A stretch of 64,000 nucleotides of DNA from Firmicutes bacterium OM04-13BH (GTDB lineage: Bacteria > Bacillota > Clostridia > Lachnospirales > Lachnospiraceae), in assembly GCA_003481745.1 (NCBI GenBank), contig QULP01000005.1, forward strand, positions 248,001 to 312,000. Direction: 5' to 3'. This document shows, piece after piece, positions 54,018 through 62,653 of this stretch (the first letter of the stretch is position 1; each line of letters starts with the position of its first letter). The position numbers were made by a program, and so were the translations under genes. The notes under the pieces were generated by a model. The model was not told the DNA's origin and ran no database searches. It worked only from the letters and a program-made list of their open reading frames with translations.

Positions 54018-54845
54018 ATGAAGAAACGAATTTTTACAGTTTTTTTAACCATACTTCTTTTTATGCTTTCCACAGTGGGAGTCTGGGCGTCAGAGGGATC
54101 AGATGACAGCGGATTTTCAGGGGAGTATGAACGTCTGACTGATGCAGCAGGATTATTAAGCGAGGAAGAAGCACAGAATATTTTGACAAAGCTGGATGAA
54201 GTAAGTGAGCGTCAGAAGTTTGATATTGTAATTCTGACAGTAGATAGTCTTGAAGGCGCAACAGCGACGGAGTACGCAGATGATTTCTTTGATTATTATG
54301 GCTATGGATATGGCGAAGGGAAAGATGGAATTTTATTCTTAGTCAGTATGGAAGACAGAGACTGGGCACTTTCAACACATGGATACGGAATTACTGCATT
54401 TACAGATGCAGGATGCGATTACATAGCAGAACAGTTTAAGAGTTCACTTTCAGATGGTGAATATGAGAAAGCATTTGAAATTTATATCGACCAGTGCGAT
54501 GCATTTGTTACACAGGCGAGAGAAGACCGCCCTTACGACAATTCCAATCTTCCAAAAAAACCACTTGGAATGATATGGATTCCAGTTGCACTGGTGCTTG
54601 GATTTATCTGTGCATTTTCAATTGTAGGAGGAATGAAACGACAATTGAAAACCGTGGCAAGAAAAACAACGGCCGGAAATTATCAGAAAAAAGGCAGTCT
54701 AAAAGTGACAGAAAGCAGGGATTTATTCTTATATGAAGATGTAACTCGTACAGCAAAACCAAAATCCAGTGATGGGGATTCCGGAAGCAGTACCCACACT
54801 TCATCGTCGGGGGAAACACACGGCGGAAGCAGTGGAAAATTCTAG
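54018..54845 (+). CDS. ydjH: TPM-domain membrane protein (YdjH/YgcG-like)
   Basis: 275 residues: signal peptide (KKRIFTVFLTILLFMLSTVGVWA), an extracytoplasmic TPM domain (about 35-175: LTDAAGLLSEEEAQNILTKLDEVSERQKFDIVILTVDS ... DGILFLVSMEDRDWALSTHGYG), a membrane helix (about 182-203) and a Gly/Ser-rich tail ending GGSSGKF. That tail, a flexible GGxSG end, is the family's mark. It completes the YdjI-YdjG-YdjH trio. The ATG follows GGGAGGG. Confidence 0.88.
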   Translation: MKKRIFTVFLTILLFMLSTVGVWASEGSDDSGFSGEYERLTDAAGLLSEEEAQNILTKLDEVSERQKFDIVILTVDSLEGATATEYADDFFDYYGYGYGEGKDGILFLVSMEDRDWALSTHGYGITAFTDAGCDYIAEQFKSSLSDGEYEKAFEIYIDQCDAFVTQAREDRPYDNSNLPKKPLGMIWIPVALVLGFICAFSIVGGMKRQLKTVARKTTAGNYQKKGSLKVTESRDLFLYEDVTRTAKPKSSDGDSGSSTHTSSSGETHGGSSGKF

Positions 54846-54942
54846 CAAATTGGGCTGAAAGTTAGTCTTTCAAAGGGGAGTATATAAGGGTATAATGAAA
54901 GAAAAATTAAGACTGATTTTGTTAGAGAAGGGAAATTATGAC

Positions 54943-55911
54943 ATGAAGATTGCAATTTTAGGTGCTGGAAGAATCGCAGTACATATGGCAGAAACACTGG
55001 CTGGAATGGATGATGTTGAGGCTTATGCAGTTGGAGCAAGAGAACTTGAGCGGGCAGAGGCTTTTGCAGAGAAATATGGATTTACAAAGGCTTATGGTTC
55101 TTATGAAGAAATGCTGGCGGATAAAGAAATTGATTTAGTCTATATTGCTACGCCACATTCCCATCATTATAAACACGCAAAAATGTGTCTGGAAGCAGGA
55201 AAAAATGTGCTGTGTGAAAAATCATTTACCGTAAATGCAAACCAGGCAAGAGCACTTTTTAAACTGGCGGAGGAAAAAAATCTGTTAATCACAGAGGCAA
55301 TCTGGACCAGATACATGCCGTCAAGAAAAATAATTCAGGATATTGTGGAAAGTGGAGTGATTGGAGAGGTAACTTCTCTTACTGCAAATTTAAGCTATGC
55401 AGTTACAGAAAAAGAAAGAATCCGTAAACCGGAACTTGCAGGAGGTGCACTGCTTGATGTCGGAGTCTATCCGATTAACTTTGCAAGCATGGTGCTTGGT
55501 GAAAACCTCAAAGATGTGCAGTCGAGTGCAATTTTTGAAGGCGGCGTCGATATTCTCGAAACCATTATTATGAATTTTGAAGGAAATAAAATGGCAACGC
55601 TTCAGAGTGGTGTCAGAGAAATTTCTGATAGAATGGGAAGTATTTTTGGAACAAAAGGCTACATTCAGGTTCAAAATATCAATAATCCGGAGAAGATTAC
55701 AGTATTTAACCAGAACCATGAAGAAACAGCAAGCTATTTTCCTCCAAAGCAGATTACAGGATACGAATATGAAGTCCGAGCTTGTAAAAAAGCATTGGAA
55801 GAGGGCAAAATTGAGTGTCCGGAAATGCCTCATGCTGAAACGGTAAGAATCATGGAAATTATGGATGGTTTGAGAAAAAGCTGGGGATACGAAATTCCGG
55901 AAGTGTACTAG
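54943..55911 (+). CDS. Gfo/Idh/MocA-family oxidoreductase
   Basis: 322 residues from ATG 54943 with AGAAGGGA upstream; a start at 54895 lacks a ribosome site and would add a non-homologous leader. The NAD-binding motif ILGAGRIAVHMAETL begins at residue 4, and LVYIATPHSHHYKHAKMCLEAGKNVLCEKSFTVN carries the EKP-type catalytic lysine. GGALLDVGVYPINFA is the second family block. The substrate is probably a sugar or cyclic polyol; the sequence does not say which. It stands alone before a bidirectional terminator. Confidence 0.9.
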   Translation: MKIAILGAGRIAVHMAETLAGMDDVEAYAVGARELERAEAFAEKYGFTKAYGSYEEMLADKEIDLVYIATPHSHHYKHAKMCLEAGKNVLCEKSFTVNANQARALFKLAEEKNLLITEAIWTRYMPSRKIIQDIVESGVIGEVTSLTANLSYAVTEKERIRKPELAGGALLDVGVYPINFASMVLGENLKDVQSSAIFEGGVDILETIIMNFEGNKMATLQSGVREISDRMGSIFGTKGYIQVQNINNPEKITVFNQNHEETASYFPPKQITGYEYEVRACKKALEEGKIECPEMPHAETVRIMEIMDGLRKSWGYEIPEVY

Positions 55912-55968
55912 ACTTAAATAAGTATGTTATAAAGTGATAAAACAAATGTCCATACAGACAGCAAAGCA

Positions 55969-56000
55969 AAATCCCCGATGTTGCCGCATCGGGGATTTTT
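55969..56000. terminator. Bidirectional terminator between the oxidoreductase and ribU
   Basis: AAATCCCCGATG with CATCGGGGATTTTT forms an 11- to 12-bp stem with a 6-base loop. T runs lie at both ends when read on either strand, so it serves both converging genes. Confidence 0.9.
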
Positions 56001-56047
56001 ACGCTCTAGTAGAAAATGTCAAGAAAGATTTAAAAATTTTGATTCTG

Positions 56048-56674
56048 TCAGTCGCCTTTTAAGACTACACGAATTCTCTTATAGATTAAAAATACAATCA
56101 AAGAAGTCAGTGTGTATTTAAATAAGTTAAATGGGAAAATAATCAAGGCTGCAAATGTCAGAAGATTATGAACAGAACCATGAACGGCACTTCCCATCTG
56201 AATAAATGCATCAACCGGCATTCCGAATGCTTTTCCGTAAGCCGGAAGCAGAATAAATGCATTGATAAAGCAGGCTACAACAGAGGTTAAAAGTGTTCCG
56301 GCAATCATTCCGAGAACAGCATGTTTTCTATTTTTCATAGAACGATAAATGAAACCGGCCGGAACAACGAAAGCACATCCAAAGATAAAGTTGGCAACAT
56401 CACCGACACCGGCTGTCATTGTACCCTTTGTTACCAGATGAACTAAGATTTTCACAAGTTCCACCCAGACACCTGCAAGCGGTCCCATTGCAAAAGAACC
56501 AACTAATACCGGAACTTCAGAAAAATCCAGCTGATAAAAACTTGGTGCTAAAAAAGGAATCGGAAATTCCAGATTCATCAAAATTCCTGCGATTGCACCA
56601 AGCATCGCAATCTGTGTAATTGTTCTTGTACGACTTCTTGTCGATACATTTCTTCTTAATACCTGTTCACTCAT
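56048..56674 (-). CDS. ribU: Riboflavin ECF transporter substrate-binding protein RibU
   Basis: 208 residues, six or so membrane helices, with the RibU-like stretch ITQIAMLGAIAGILMNLEFPIPFLAPSFYQLDFSEVPVLVGSFAMGPLAGVWVE near the N-terminus. It is the S component that binds riboflavin and works with a shared energising module (EcfAA'T) encoded elsewhere. Direct support comes from the FMN riboswitch and attenuator in its leader. The start follows AAGGAGA by nine bases. It is about 200 residues, as expected. Confidence 0.93.
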   Translation of the reverse strand: MSEQVLRRNVSTRSRTRTITQIAMLGAIAGILMNLEFPIPFLAPSFYQLDFSEVPVLVGSFAMGPLAGVWVELVKILVHLVTKGTMTAGVGDVANFIFGCAFVVPAGFIYRSMKNRKHAVLGMIAGTLLTSVVACFINAFILLPAYGKAFGMPVDAFIQMGSAVHGSVHNLLTFAALIIFPFNLFKYTLTSLIVFLIYKRIRVVLKGD

Positions 56675-56765
56675 TTTTCGTTTCTCCTTTAAAACTTATG
56701 ATTTTATTAAGAGAATTCTTTGAAAATTTCTTAGTCTATAGCATATATAACAAGTTTCCATAAAC

Positions 56766-56798
56766 TAAAAAGCCCTTGGAATTTCTTCCAGGGGCTTG
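56766..56798 (-). terminator. Attenuator downstream of the FMN riboswitch
   Basis: On the minus strand AAGCCCCTGGAA-GAAA-TTCCAAGGGCTT is followed by TTT, between the riboswitch and the ribU start. It probably stops transcription when FMN is bound. Confidence 0.85.
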
Positions 56799-56818
56799 AG
56801 CACGTATTTAAAAATTTG

Positions 56819-56937
56819 CGCGTTCTTCTCTCATCCAGACTATACTGTCGGTTTCGGAATTTCACCGAATCAGCCGCTTGCGCGGGTCGCGGACTATACC
56901 GCCGGTAGGGAATCTCACCCTGCCCCGAAGAATTCTC
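56819..56937 (-). ncRNA. FMN riboswitch (RFN element) controlling ribU
   Basis: Read on the minus strand, the conserved RFN blocks occur in order: CTTCGGGGCAGGGTG, ATTCCCTACCGGCGGTA, GTCCGCGACCC, CGGTGAAATTCCGAAACCGAC, AGT and TCTGGATGAGAGAAG. It binds FMN and represses riboflavin uptake. The 56675-57094 gap holds this element, its attenuator and two diverging promoters. Confidence 0.95.
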
Positions 56938-56952
56938 TTTTTCTTTGTCCTC

Positions 56953-56981
56953 ATTATACTATATATGTATTCTGGTTTCAA
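56953..56981 (-). promoter_or_regulatory. Promoter of the riboswitch-ribU transcript
   Basis: On the minus strand TTGAAA (56981-56976), 17 bases, TATAAT (56958-56953). It lies just upstream of the riboswitch. Confidence 0.85.
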
Positions 56982-57007
56982 TAGTGAATCTGTTTTTCAC
57001 AGTTCGC

Positions 57008-57036
57008 TTGAATTTACCTTTGTTTCCGAGTATAAT
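57008..57036 (+). promoter_or_regulatory. Promoter of pgi
   Basis: TTGAAT (57008-57013), 17 bases, TATAAT (57031-57036). It diverges from the ribU promoter 26 bases away. Confidence 0.85.
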
Positions 57037-57094
57037 GAAAATAATTATAGGATGTTTTCTATTTCTATAAGTGAGAATTGAGGAGGAACTTATT

Positions 57095-58675
57095 ATGATT
57101 AAGTGGAACAATTTAAACACTCTTTCTTCATTTGAGAATCTTTCAAAAGTAGAACGTGTAAAACTCGCAGAGGTAATGTCAGGAGAAAACGGTGCAGACC
57201 GTGTGAAAAAATACACAATTCCTATGGCAGCCGGTCTTTCTTACAATTATGCAGCAAAACAGGTAGATAATGATGTATTAGAAGCATTAACCAAGTTAGC
57301 GGAAGAAGCACAGCTTGCGGAAAAATTTGAAGCCCTCTACAATGGAGAAGTCATCAACACAGGAGAAAAACGTTTGGTTCTTCATCACATGACACGTGGT
57401 CAGTTAGGTGAAGCAGTAGAAGCAGATGGTGTGGATAAACGTACTTTCTATACAGAACAGCAGAAGAAAATTGCAGATTTTGCAAATAAAGTACATGCCG
57501 GTGAAATCACAAATGCAGCAGGCGAGAAATTTACAACAGTAGTTCAGATTGGTATCGGTGGAAGTGACCTTGGTCCTCGTGCAATGTATCTGGCACTGGA
57601 AAACTGGGCTAAGAAAAACAATACATTTAAGATGGAAGCAAAATTCATCAGTAATGTAGACCCGGATGATGCAGCAGCAGTTTTGAATTCTATTGATGTT
57701 GCACATTCTATTTTTGTATTGGTTTCCAAATCCGGAACAACTCTGGAAACACTGACAAATGAATCTTTTGTAAAAGATGCTCTGAAAAATGCAGGCTTAG
57801 ACGCATCCAAACACATGATTGCAGTTACAAGTGAAACTTCTCCGCTTGCTAAGAGTGATGATTATCTTGCAGCATTTTTCATGGATGACTACATTGGCGG
57901 TCGTTTCTCCTCTACATCAGCAGTAGGTGGTGCAGTTTTATCTCTGGCATTTGGTCCGGAAGTATTTGCACAGTTCTTACAGGGTGCAGCAGAAGAAGAT
58001 AAACTTGCAATGAATAAAAACGTCTTAGAGAACCCGGAAATGCTTGATGCATTAATCGGTGTCTACGAACGTAACGTATTAGGATATCCGAGTACAGCCG
58101 TTCTGCCATACTCTCAGGCACTGAGCCGTTTCCCTGCACATCTTCAGCAGTTAGATATGGAATCCAACGGTAAATCTGTAAACCGTTTTGGTGAAGCAGT
58201 AGATTATCCAACCGGTCCGGTTATTTTTGGTGAACCAGGAACAAACGGACAGCATTCTTTCTACCAGTTACTGCATCAGGGAACAGATATTGTACCGCTT
58301 CAGTTTGTTGGTTTTAAAAACAGTCAGATTGGTACAGATGTTGTCATTCAGGACAGCACAAGCCAGCAGAAGCTCTGCGCAAACGTAGCAGCACAGATTG
58401 TAGCTTTTGCATGCGGAAAAGCAGATGAAAATAAAAACAAAAACTTTGAAGGTGGACGTCCATCCAGCATTATTATCGGAGAAGAACTGACACCGGAAGC
58501 ACTTGGTGCACTCCTCGCTCACTTTGAAAATAAGATTATGTTCCAGGGATTCGTATGGAATGTAAACAGCTTTGACCAGGAAGGTGTACAGCTTGGTAAA
58601 GTTCTTGCAAAACGTGTCCTTGCACATGAAACAGATGGCGCATTGAAGGTATTCAGTGATTTATTAAACATCTAA
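57095..58675 (+). CDS. pgi: Glucose-6-phosphate isomerase
   Basis: 526 residues from ATG 57095, eight bases after AGGAGG; an upstream GTG covers the ribosome site. PGI signatures: IGIGGSDLGPRAM, SKSGTTLETLTNE, GGRFSSTSAVGGAVLSLAFG, ESNGKSVNRFGEAVDYPTGPVIFGEPGTNGQHSFYQLLHQG (with catalytic Glu and His regions). It interconverts glucose-6-phosphate and fructose-6-phosphate in glycolysis. It is longer than the 450-residue Bacillus form and closer in layout to other Lachnospiraceae enzymes. It stands alone, with its own promoter and terminator. Confidence 0.97.
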   Translation: MIKWNNLNTLSSFENLSKVERVKLAEVMSGENGADRVKKYTIPMAAGLSYNYAAKQVDNDVLEALTKLAEEAQLAEKFEALYNGEVINTGEKRLVLHHMTRGQLGEAVEADGVDKRTFYTEQQKKIADFANKVHAGEITNAAGEKFTTVVQIGIGGSDLGPRAMYLALENWAKKNNTFKMEAKFISNVDPDDAAAVLNSIDVAHSIFVLVSKSGTTLETLTNESFVKDALKNAGLDASKHMIAVTSETSPLAKSDDYLAAFFMDDYIGGRFSSTSAVGGAVLSLAFGPEVFAQFLQGAAEEDKLAMNKNVLENPEMLDALIGVYERNVLGYPSTAVLPYSQALSRFPAHLQQLDMESNGKSVNRFGEAVDYPTGPVIFGEPGTNGQHSFYQLLHQGTDIVPLQFVGFKNSQIGTDVVIQDSTSQQKLCANVAAQIVAFACGKADENKNKNFEGGRPSSIIIGEELTPEALGALLAHFENKIMFQGFVWNVNSFDQEGVQLGKVLAKRVLAHETDGALKVFSDLLNI

Positions 58676-58702
58676 TTCTTTAATTTTAAATTTTTAAGAG
58701 AA

Positions 58703-58745
58703 AGTCTGTCTGTATAGAAAAATCTTGCGGACAGGCTTTTTTTAG
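58703..58745 (+). terminator. Rho-independent terminator after pgi
   Basis: A 10-bp stem with two wobble pairs (AGTCTGTCTG with GCGGACAGGCT), then TTTTTTT. Confidence 0.9.
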
Positions 58746-58748
58746 GAT

Positions 58749-58784
58749 AAATGTAAACTTATAAAAATAAAACGGTTGACATTT
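58749..58784 (+). promoter_or_regulatory. BirA-like biotin operator before bioB
   Basis: AAATGTAAAC (58749-58758) and GTTGACATTT (58775-58784) are inverted arms with nine of ten matches and a 16-base spacer. This is the layout of firmicute BirA sites (TGTnAAC-N14-16-GTTnACA). The right arm overlaps the -35 hexamer, so bound BirA would block RNA polymerase. Confidence 0.65.
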
Positions 58785-58804
58785 AATTCTTTTATGGATA
58801 TACT
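58776..58804 (+). promoter_or_regulatory. bioB promoter
   Basis: TTGACA (58776-58781), 17 bases, TATACT (58799-58804). Confidence 0.85.
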
Positions 58805-58849
58805 AAATTTTATACGCAAAAACATCGAAAAATGAGAGGAAAGTATATT

Positions 58850-59848
58850 ATGTCAGAATTATCCATCACATCACGTTTAGAAAACTGGGACGAGAGCAGA
58901 CCGCTGACTCGTGAGGAAGCTGTTGAAATTTTAAATCTTCCGGAAGAGGAAATGCCAAAACTTCTGGATTGTGCTTACGCACTTCGTACGAAATATAAAG
59001 GGAAAAAAGTCAGTGTACAGCTATTAACAAATGTGCGCAGTGGAAACTGTTCCCAGAACTGTGCGTATTGTGCACAGTCTCGTGATTCCGAAGCTCCGAT
59101 TGAAAAGTATCGCAGAGTTTCCGATGAAAAATTATACGGAGATAATGATTTGGTGGATGAAAAACATCTGGCAAGACATTGTATTGGCTTAAGTGGAATT
59201 GGTTTCTCCGATGAAGAAATTGAAGATTTGGCAGACCGTATCCGTGAAATGAAGAAAAAGGAAACACAGATTTGCTGTTCCATCGGATTTTTAACAGAGA
59301 AACAGGCAAAAATGTTAAAAGAAGCCGGACTGGACCGCATCAATCATAATTTAAACAGCAGTCGTTCTTTCTATCCGGAAATCTGCACCACTCATACTTA
59401 TGAACAGCGTGTAAACAATATTAAAATGCTTCAGGGCTTAGGTTTTGAAATCTGTAGTGGCGGAATTATTGGAATGGGCGAAAGCAAAGAAGATGTAGTA
59501 GATATGCTGATGGATTTAAGAGAAATCAATCCGGAATCCGTACCGATTAATTTTTTACTTCCAATTCCGGGAACAAGACTGGCAGACAGAGATATTTCAG
59601 AATTAACACCAGAGTATTGCCTGAAGGTGCTTTGTCTTGCAAGACTGATGATTTCAAAATCAGATATTCGATGTGCAGCGGGACGTGAAGTTTATTTCAA
59701 AGGAATTGAGCCGACTTTATTTAAAGTAGTGGATTCTATCTTTGCTTCCGGATATCTGACCGCAGGCGGACAGGGAATCGATGCGACAATGAAAATGATA
59801 GAAGAAGCCGGATTTATCGGAGAAATTGAATCGACAGATGAAGAATAA
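58850..59848 (+). CDS. bioB: Biotin synthase
   Basis: 332 residues from ATG 58850 (GAGAGGA nine bases upstream; an ATG at 58832 lacks a site). The radical-SAM motif CSQNCAYC gives the CxxxCxxC cluster ligands, preceded by NVRSGN. The BioB blocks RINHNLNSSRSFYPEICTTHTYEQR and GGIIGMGESKEDVVDML are present, as is the late Arg region (DIRCAAGREVYF). It inserts sulfur into dethiobiotin. No other biotin gene is in the window, so the substrate comes from uptake or a distant locus. The BirA-like operator supports biotin control. Confidence 0.95.
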   Translation: MSELSITSRLENWDESRPLTREEAVEILNLPEEEMPKLLDCAYALRTKYKGKKVSVQLLTNVRSGNCSQNCAYCAQSRDSEAPIEKYRRVSDEKLYGDNDLVDEKHLARHCIGLSGIGFSDEEIEDLADRIREMKKKETQICCSIGFLTEKQAKMLKEAGLDRINHNLNSSRSFYPEICTTHTYEQRVNNIKMLQGLGFEICSGGIIGMGESKEDVVDMLMDLREINPESVPINFLLPIPGTRLADRDISELTPEYCLKVLCLARLMISKSDIRCAAGREVYFKGIEPTLFKVVDSIFASGYLTAGGQGIDATMKMIEEAGFIGEIESTDEE

Positions 59849-59882
59849 TAGAGAATCATAAAGCCAATAAAGAAATAAGGGA

Positions 59883-59925
59883 AAAGACAAAGAAGCTGAA
59901 AAAATCGTTTCTTTGTCTTTTTTTG
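59883..59925 (+). terminator. Terminator after bioB
   Basis: AAAGACAAAGAA pairs with TTCTTTGTCTTT, followed by TTTT. An A+T-rich but long stem. Confidence 0.8.
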
Positions 59926-59981
59926 TGCTATAATCAAAAAAATAAAAAATAAAAAAACTTACAGGAAGGACGAAAATCATT

Positions 59982-60170
59982 ATGAAAGAAAAACAAACCG
60001 GCAGTTGTGAAAGCTGTACCTATTATATTTACGATGATGAATATGAAAGTTATCTTTGTGATGTCAGCATGGACGAAGATGAGTATATGAGACTGGTTTC
60101 CGATACGCATTATCAGTGTCCGTATTACCGAAATGGAAATGAATATGCAGTAGTAAGAAAACAGATGTAA
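59982..60170 (+). CDS. Small cysteine-containing protein (DUF6472-like)
   Basis: 62 residues: CESC (9-12), then a Cys in LCDVS and another in QCPYY, with a very acidic, tyrosine-rich centre (YDDEYESYLCDVSMDEDEYMRL). Four cysteines could bind zinc. I believe it belongs to a small conserved clostridial family (DUF6472), with no known role. CAGGAAGGA lies upstream and a TATAAT at 59929-59934 may be its promoter -10. Confidence 0.75.
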   Translation: MKEKQTGSCESCTYYIYDDEYESYLCDVSMDEDEYMRLVSDTHYQCPYYRNGNEYAVVRKQM

Positions 60171-60240
60171 AGAACAGTAGTAACAATATAGAAGCAGAAA
60201 AAAGCGAATAGTAATCACGTTAGAAAAAGAGGAGAGAGCG

Positions 60241-61563
60241 ATGACAAAAGATTTGACGACAGGAAAAATTATGCCGATACTGGTAAAATTTACGGTGCCG
60301 CTTGTCCTTGGGAATTTATTTCAGCTGACCTACAATGCAGTTGACAGTATTATAGTGGGACATTTTGTCGGAAAAGAAGCACTTGCGGCAGTCGGAATCT
60401 GCAATCCTGTCAGTACACTGATGATTTTATTTTTAAATGGACTTTGTATGGGTGCAAGTATTTTGATGGGGATTCAATATGGGGCAAGGGATTATAAAAC
60501 TTTGCACCGCCAGATTAGTACAACAATGCTTTCAGGTGTTGTATTTTCTGTATTTTTAACACTTATTTGTGTCATTTTTGCGGTGCCGATTTTGCAGTTA
60601 CTGCAGGTAGACCCATCGATTCTGGAAATGACAAAAGAATATTTGAGAATTATTTTCTGGGGACTGGTATTTACTTTTTTATACAATTTTTTTTCAAGCA
60701 CCCTTCGAGCACTGGGAGACAGCAGTTCTCCGTTGTATTTTCTGATTATCAGTGCAGTTTTAAATGTATTTGGCGATTTGTTTTTTGTCGTGGTATTAAA
60801 GGCTGGATGCAATGGCTGTGCGGTTTCGACGGTATTAAGTGAAGCATTGTGCTGTTTATTCTGTGTGATTTATATTCAGAAAAAAGTGCCGATTTTGCGA
60901 TTGGGAAAGAAATGGCTGGTGTTTGATGCAAGTCTTTTAAAGCGAACGATTGCTTATGGATGGGCATCGGCAATGCAGCAGGCGACGGTACAGCTTGGAA
61001 AGATTGGGATTCAGGCGATTGTCAATACGATGGGAGTTTCCGTTGCGGCGGCATTTGCGGTGGTAAACAGAATTGATGATTTTGCATATACACCGGAACA
61101 AAATATCGCACATGCGATGACGGCACTGATGGCGCAGAACAAAGGGGCAGGAAAGAAAGACCGTATGCGGGAAGGATTCCGTTGTGGATTTATATTGGAA
61201 GTGATTTATGGAATCTTGGTTCTGATTATCTGCTATGTGTTTGCAAGACCGCTTATGATGCTGTTTGTAAAAGATGAAGAGGTAATCGGTCACGGTGTGA
61301 TTTATTTACAGTTGATTTCACTTATGTATATACTTCCGGGAATTACGAATGCACTTCAGGGATTTTTCCGTGGAATTGGAGATTTGAAAGTTACCTTAAT
61401 CAGCAGTTTTACAAATATGGGAGTGCGTGTACTTGCAGCCGCTCCGATGGTTTTTTTATGGGGATTTGGAATAGAAGCACTTCCGTATTCTTATCTGGCA
61501 GGATGGATTGGAATGTTACTTGTGGAAGCACCGCTGTTAATTAAGATTTACAGGAAGAAATAA
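60241..61563 (+). CDS. MATE-family efflux transporter
   Basis: 440 residues with about twelve membrane helices. MATE signatures: PLVLGNLFQLTYNAVDSIIVGHFVGKEALAAVG near the start and, in the second half, QATVQLGKIGIQAIVNTMGVSVAAAFAVVNRIDDFAYTPEQNIAHAMTALMAQNKGAG. These export drugs or metabolites by Na+ or H+ antiport. The ATG follows GAGGAGAG. It is followed 51 bases on by a small ABC system, which may be co-transcribed. Confidence 0.93.
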   Translation: MTKDLTTGKIMPILVKFTVPLVLGNLFQLTYNAVDSIIVGHFVGKEALAAVGICNPVSTLMILFLNGLCMGASILMGIQYGARDYKTLHRQISTTMLSGVVFSVFLTLICVIFAVPILQLLQVDPSILEMTKEYLRIIFWGLVFTFLYNFFSSTLRALGDSSSPLYFLIISAVLNVFGDLFFVVVLKAGCNGCAVSTVLSEALCCLFCVIYIQKKVPILRLGKKWLVFDASLLKRTIAYGWASAMQQATVQLGKIGIQAIVNTMGVSVAAAFAVVNRIDDFAYTPEQNIAHAMTALMAQNKGAGKKDRMREGFRCGFILEVIYGILVLIICYVFARPLMMLFVKDEEVIGHGVIYLQLISLMYILPGITNALQGFFRGIGDLKVTLISSFTNMGVRVLAAAPMVFLWGFGIEALPYSYLAGWIGMLLVEAPLLIKIYRKK

Positions 61564-61614
61564 GGCACAAGCTGAATAGAATAATAAAAAAGAAAAATAA
61601 GAAAGCAGAAATCT

Positions 61615-62268
61615 ATGAAATTAGAGCTTTTGCACATTTCAAAACAATATGGCAAAAAAACAGCAGTGGAGGATATGTCTCTTGTTTTGACAAACGGCGT
61701 GTGGAGAATTTCCGGAAATTCTAAATGTGGAAAAACAACTCTGCTTCGTCTGATTACAGGAAGCGTGAAGCCGACAGAGGGAAAACTCTTTTATAACGAA
61801 AGAAATATTTTTGAAGATTATTCACAATACAAAGCAGTGCTTGGTTATCTGCCGCAGCATTTTAAACCGGACCATTTATTTACGGTAAAGGAATATCTGA
61901 ATTATATTTCAGCTTATAAAGGCTTATCGAAGAAACAGACAAAAAGAAGAACTGCAGAGGCACTTGGAGCACTTCGTTTGTGGGAAGTGCGGGACAAAAA
62001 AATAGCGAGACTTTCAAGAGGAATGAGACAGAGAGTCGGAATGGCACAGGCAGTTTTAAATAAGCCGAAGGTTTTAGTTTTAGACGAACCTTCGGCTTAT
62101 TTAGATGAAAGAGAAGAAAATCTGTTTTATGAGCTGGCAGGAGAATTTTTTCAAAACCGCATTGTGATTATTACAGAGAGAAGCAGTTTGGATGAGACGA
62201 GAAGCAGATGCGAGGAAGTAGCGGACTGGAATCTGACGATGAAAAACGGGAAAGTGGGGAGTATTTAG
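61615..62268 (+). CDS. ABC transporter ATP-binding protein (small)
   Basis: 217 residues. Walker A GNSKCGKT (34-41) lacks the common GxSGSGK form but keeps GxxxxGKT. The signature is LSRGMRQR (about 133-140) and Walker B is VLVLDEPSAYLD (about 152-163). The ribosome site is weak (GAAAGCAG). It belongs to the heme/ABC-2-type exporter group by its start (LELLHISKQYGKKTAVEDMSLVL). The gene overlaps in function with the membrane gene starting two bases after its stop. Confidence 0.88.
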   Translation: MKLELLHISKQYGKKTAVEDMSLVLTNGVWRISGNSKCGKTTLLRLITGSVKPTEGKLFYNERNIFEDYSQYKAVLGYLPQHFKPDHLFTVKEYLNYISAYKGLSKKQTKRRTAEALGALRLWEVRDKKIARLSRGMRQRVGMAQAVLNKPKVLVLDEPSAYLDEREENLFYELAGEFFQNRIVIITERSSLDETRSRCEEVADWNLTMKNGKVGSI

Positions 62269-62269
62269 A

Positions 62270-62584
62270 ATGAACTCAATAAGTGCGAAATTAAAATCGG
62301 AAATAAAACGAACATTGTATACAAAATGGATTTGGTTTGCAGGATTTTTGGCATGTCTACTTGGAAAGATAACCCAGATGGCAGGACAGGGCAGCATTAC
62401 ATGGAGGTGTATTTTTATTGCTTCGGCAATTTTAATCAGTGAAGTTTTTTGGCTGTTTGAGCTGAAAAGCCCGAAAGATGAGGCAGTACTCTGCACGAAA
62501 TACGGAAACCGGTGGATGCATCAAAAAAGAGCAGTGATTCTGTGGGTGCTCGTGTTATTGATTTTATTAATTTTCGGTTTATAA
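62270..62584 (+). CDS. Small membrane protein paired with the ABC ATPase (truncated permease or accessory)
   Basis: 104 residues with about three hydrophobic helices, starting one base after the ATPase stop. ABC-2 permeases usually have six helices and over 220 residues, so it is either a half-permease or the surviving N-terminal part of one. It starts like such permeases, with NSISAKLKSEIKRTLYTKWIWF. A terminator follows directly, so no second permease gene remains in the unit. Confidence 0.6.
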   Translation: MNSISAKLKSEIKRTLYTKWIWFAGFLACLLGKITQMAGQGSITWRCIFIASAILISEVFWLFELKSPKDEAVLCTKYGNRWMHQKRAVILWVLVLLILLIFGL

Positions 62585-62601
62585 TTTTGTCAGAATAAAA
62601 C

Positions 62602-62635
62602 AAAGAGACATTCGATTTTTTCGGATGTCTCTTTT
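62602..62635. terminator. Bidirectional terminator between the ABC unit and the ThrH-like gene
   Basis: AAAGAGACAT with ATGTCTCTTT form a 10-bp stem extended by TCGA/TTCGG pairs. T-rich ends on both strands serve both convergent genes. Confidence 0.85.
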
Positions 62636-62653
62636 ACATATCAACTGCTTTAC

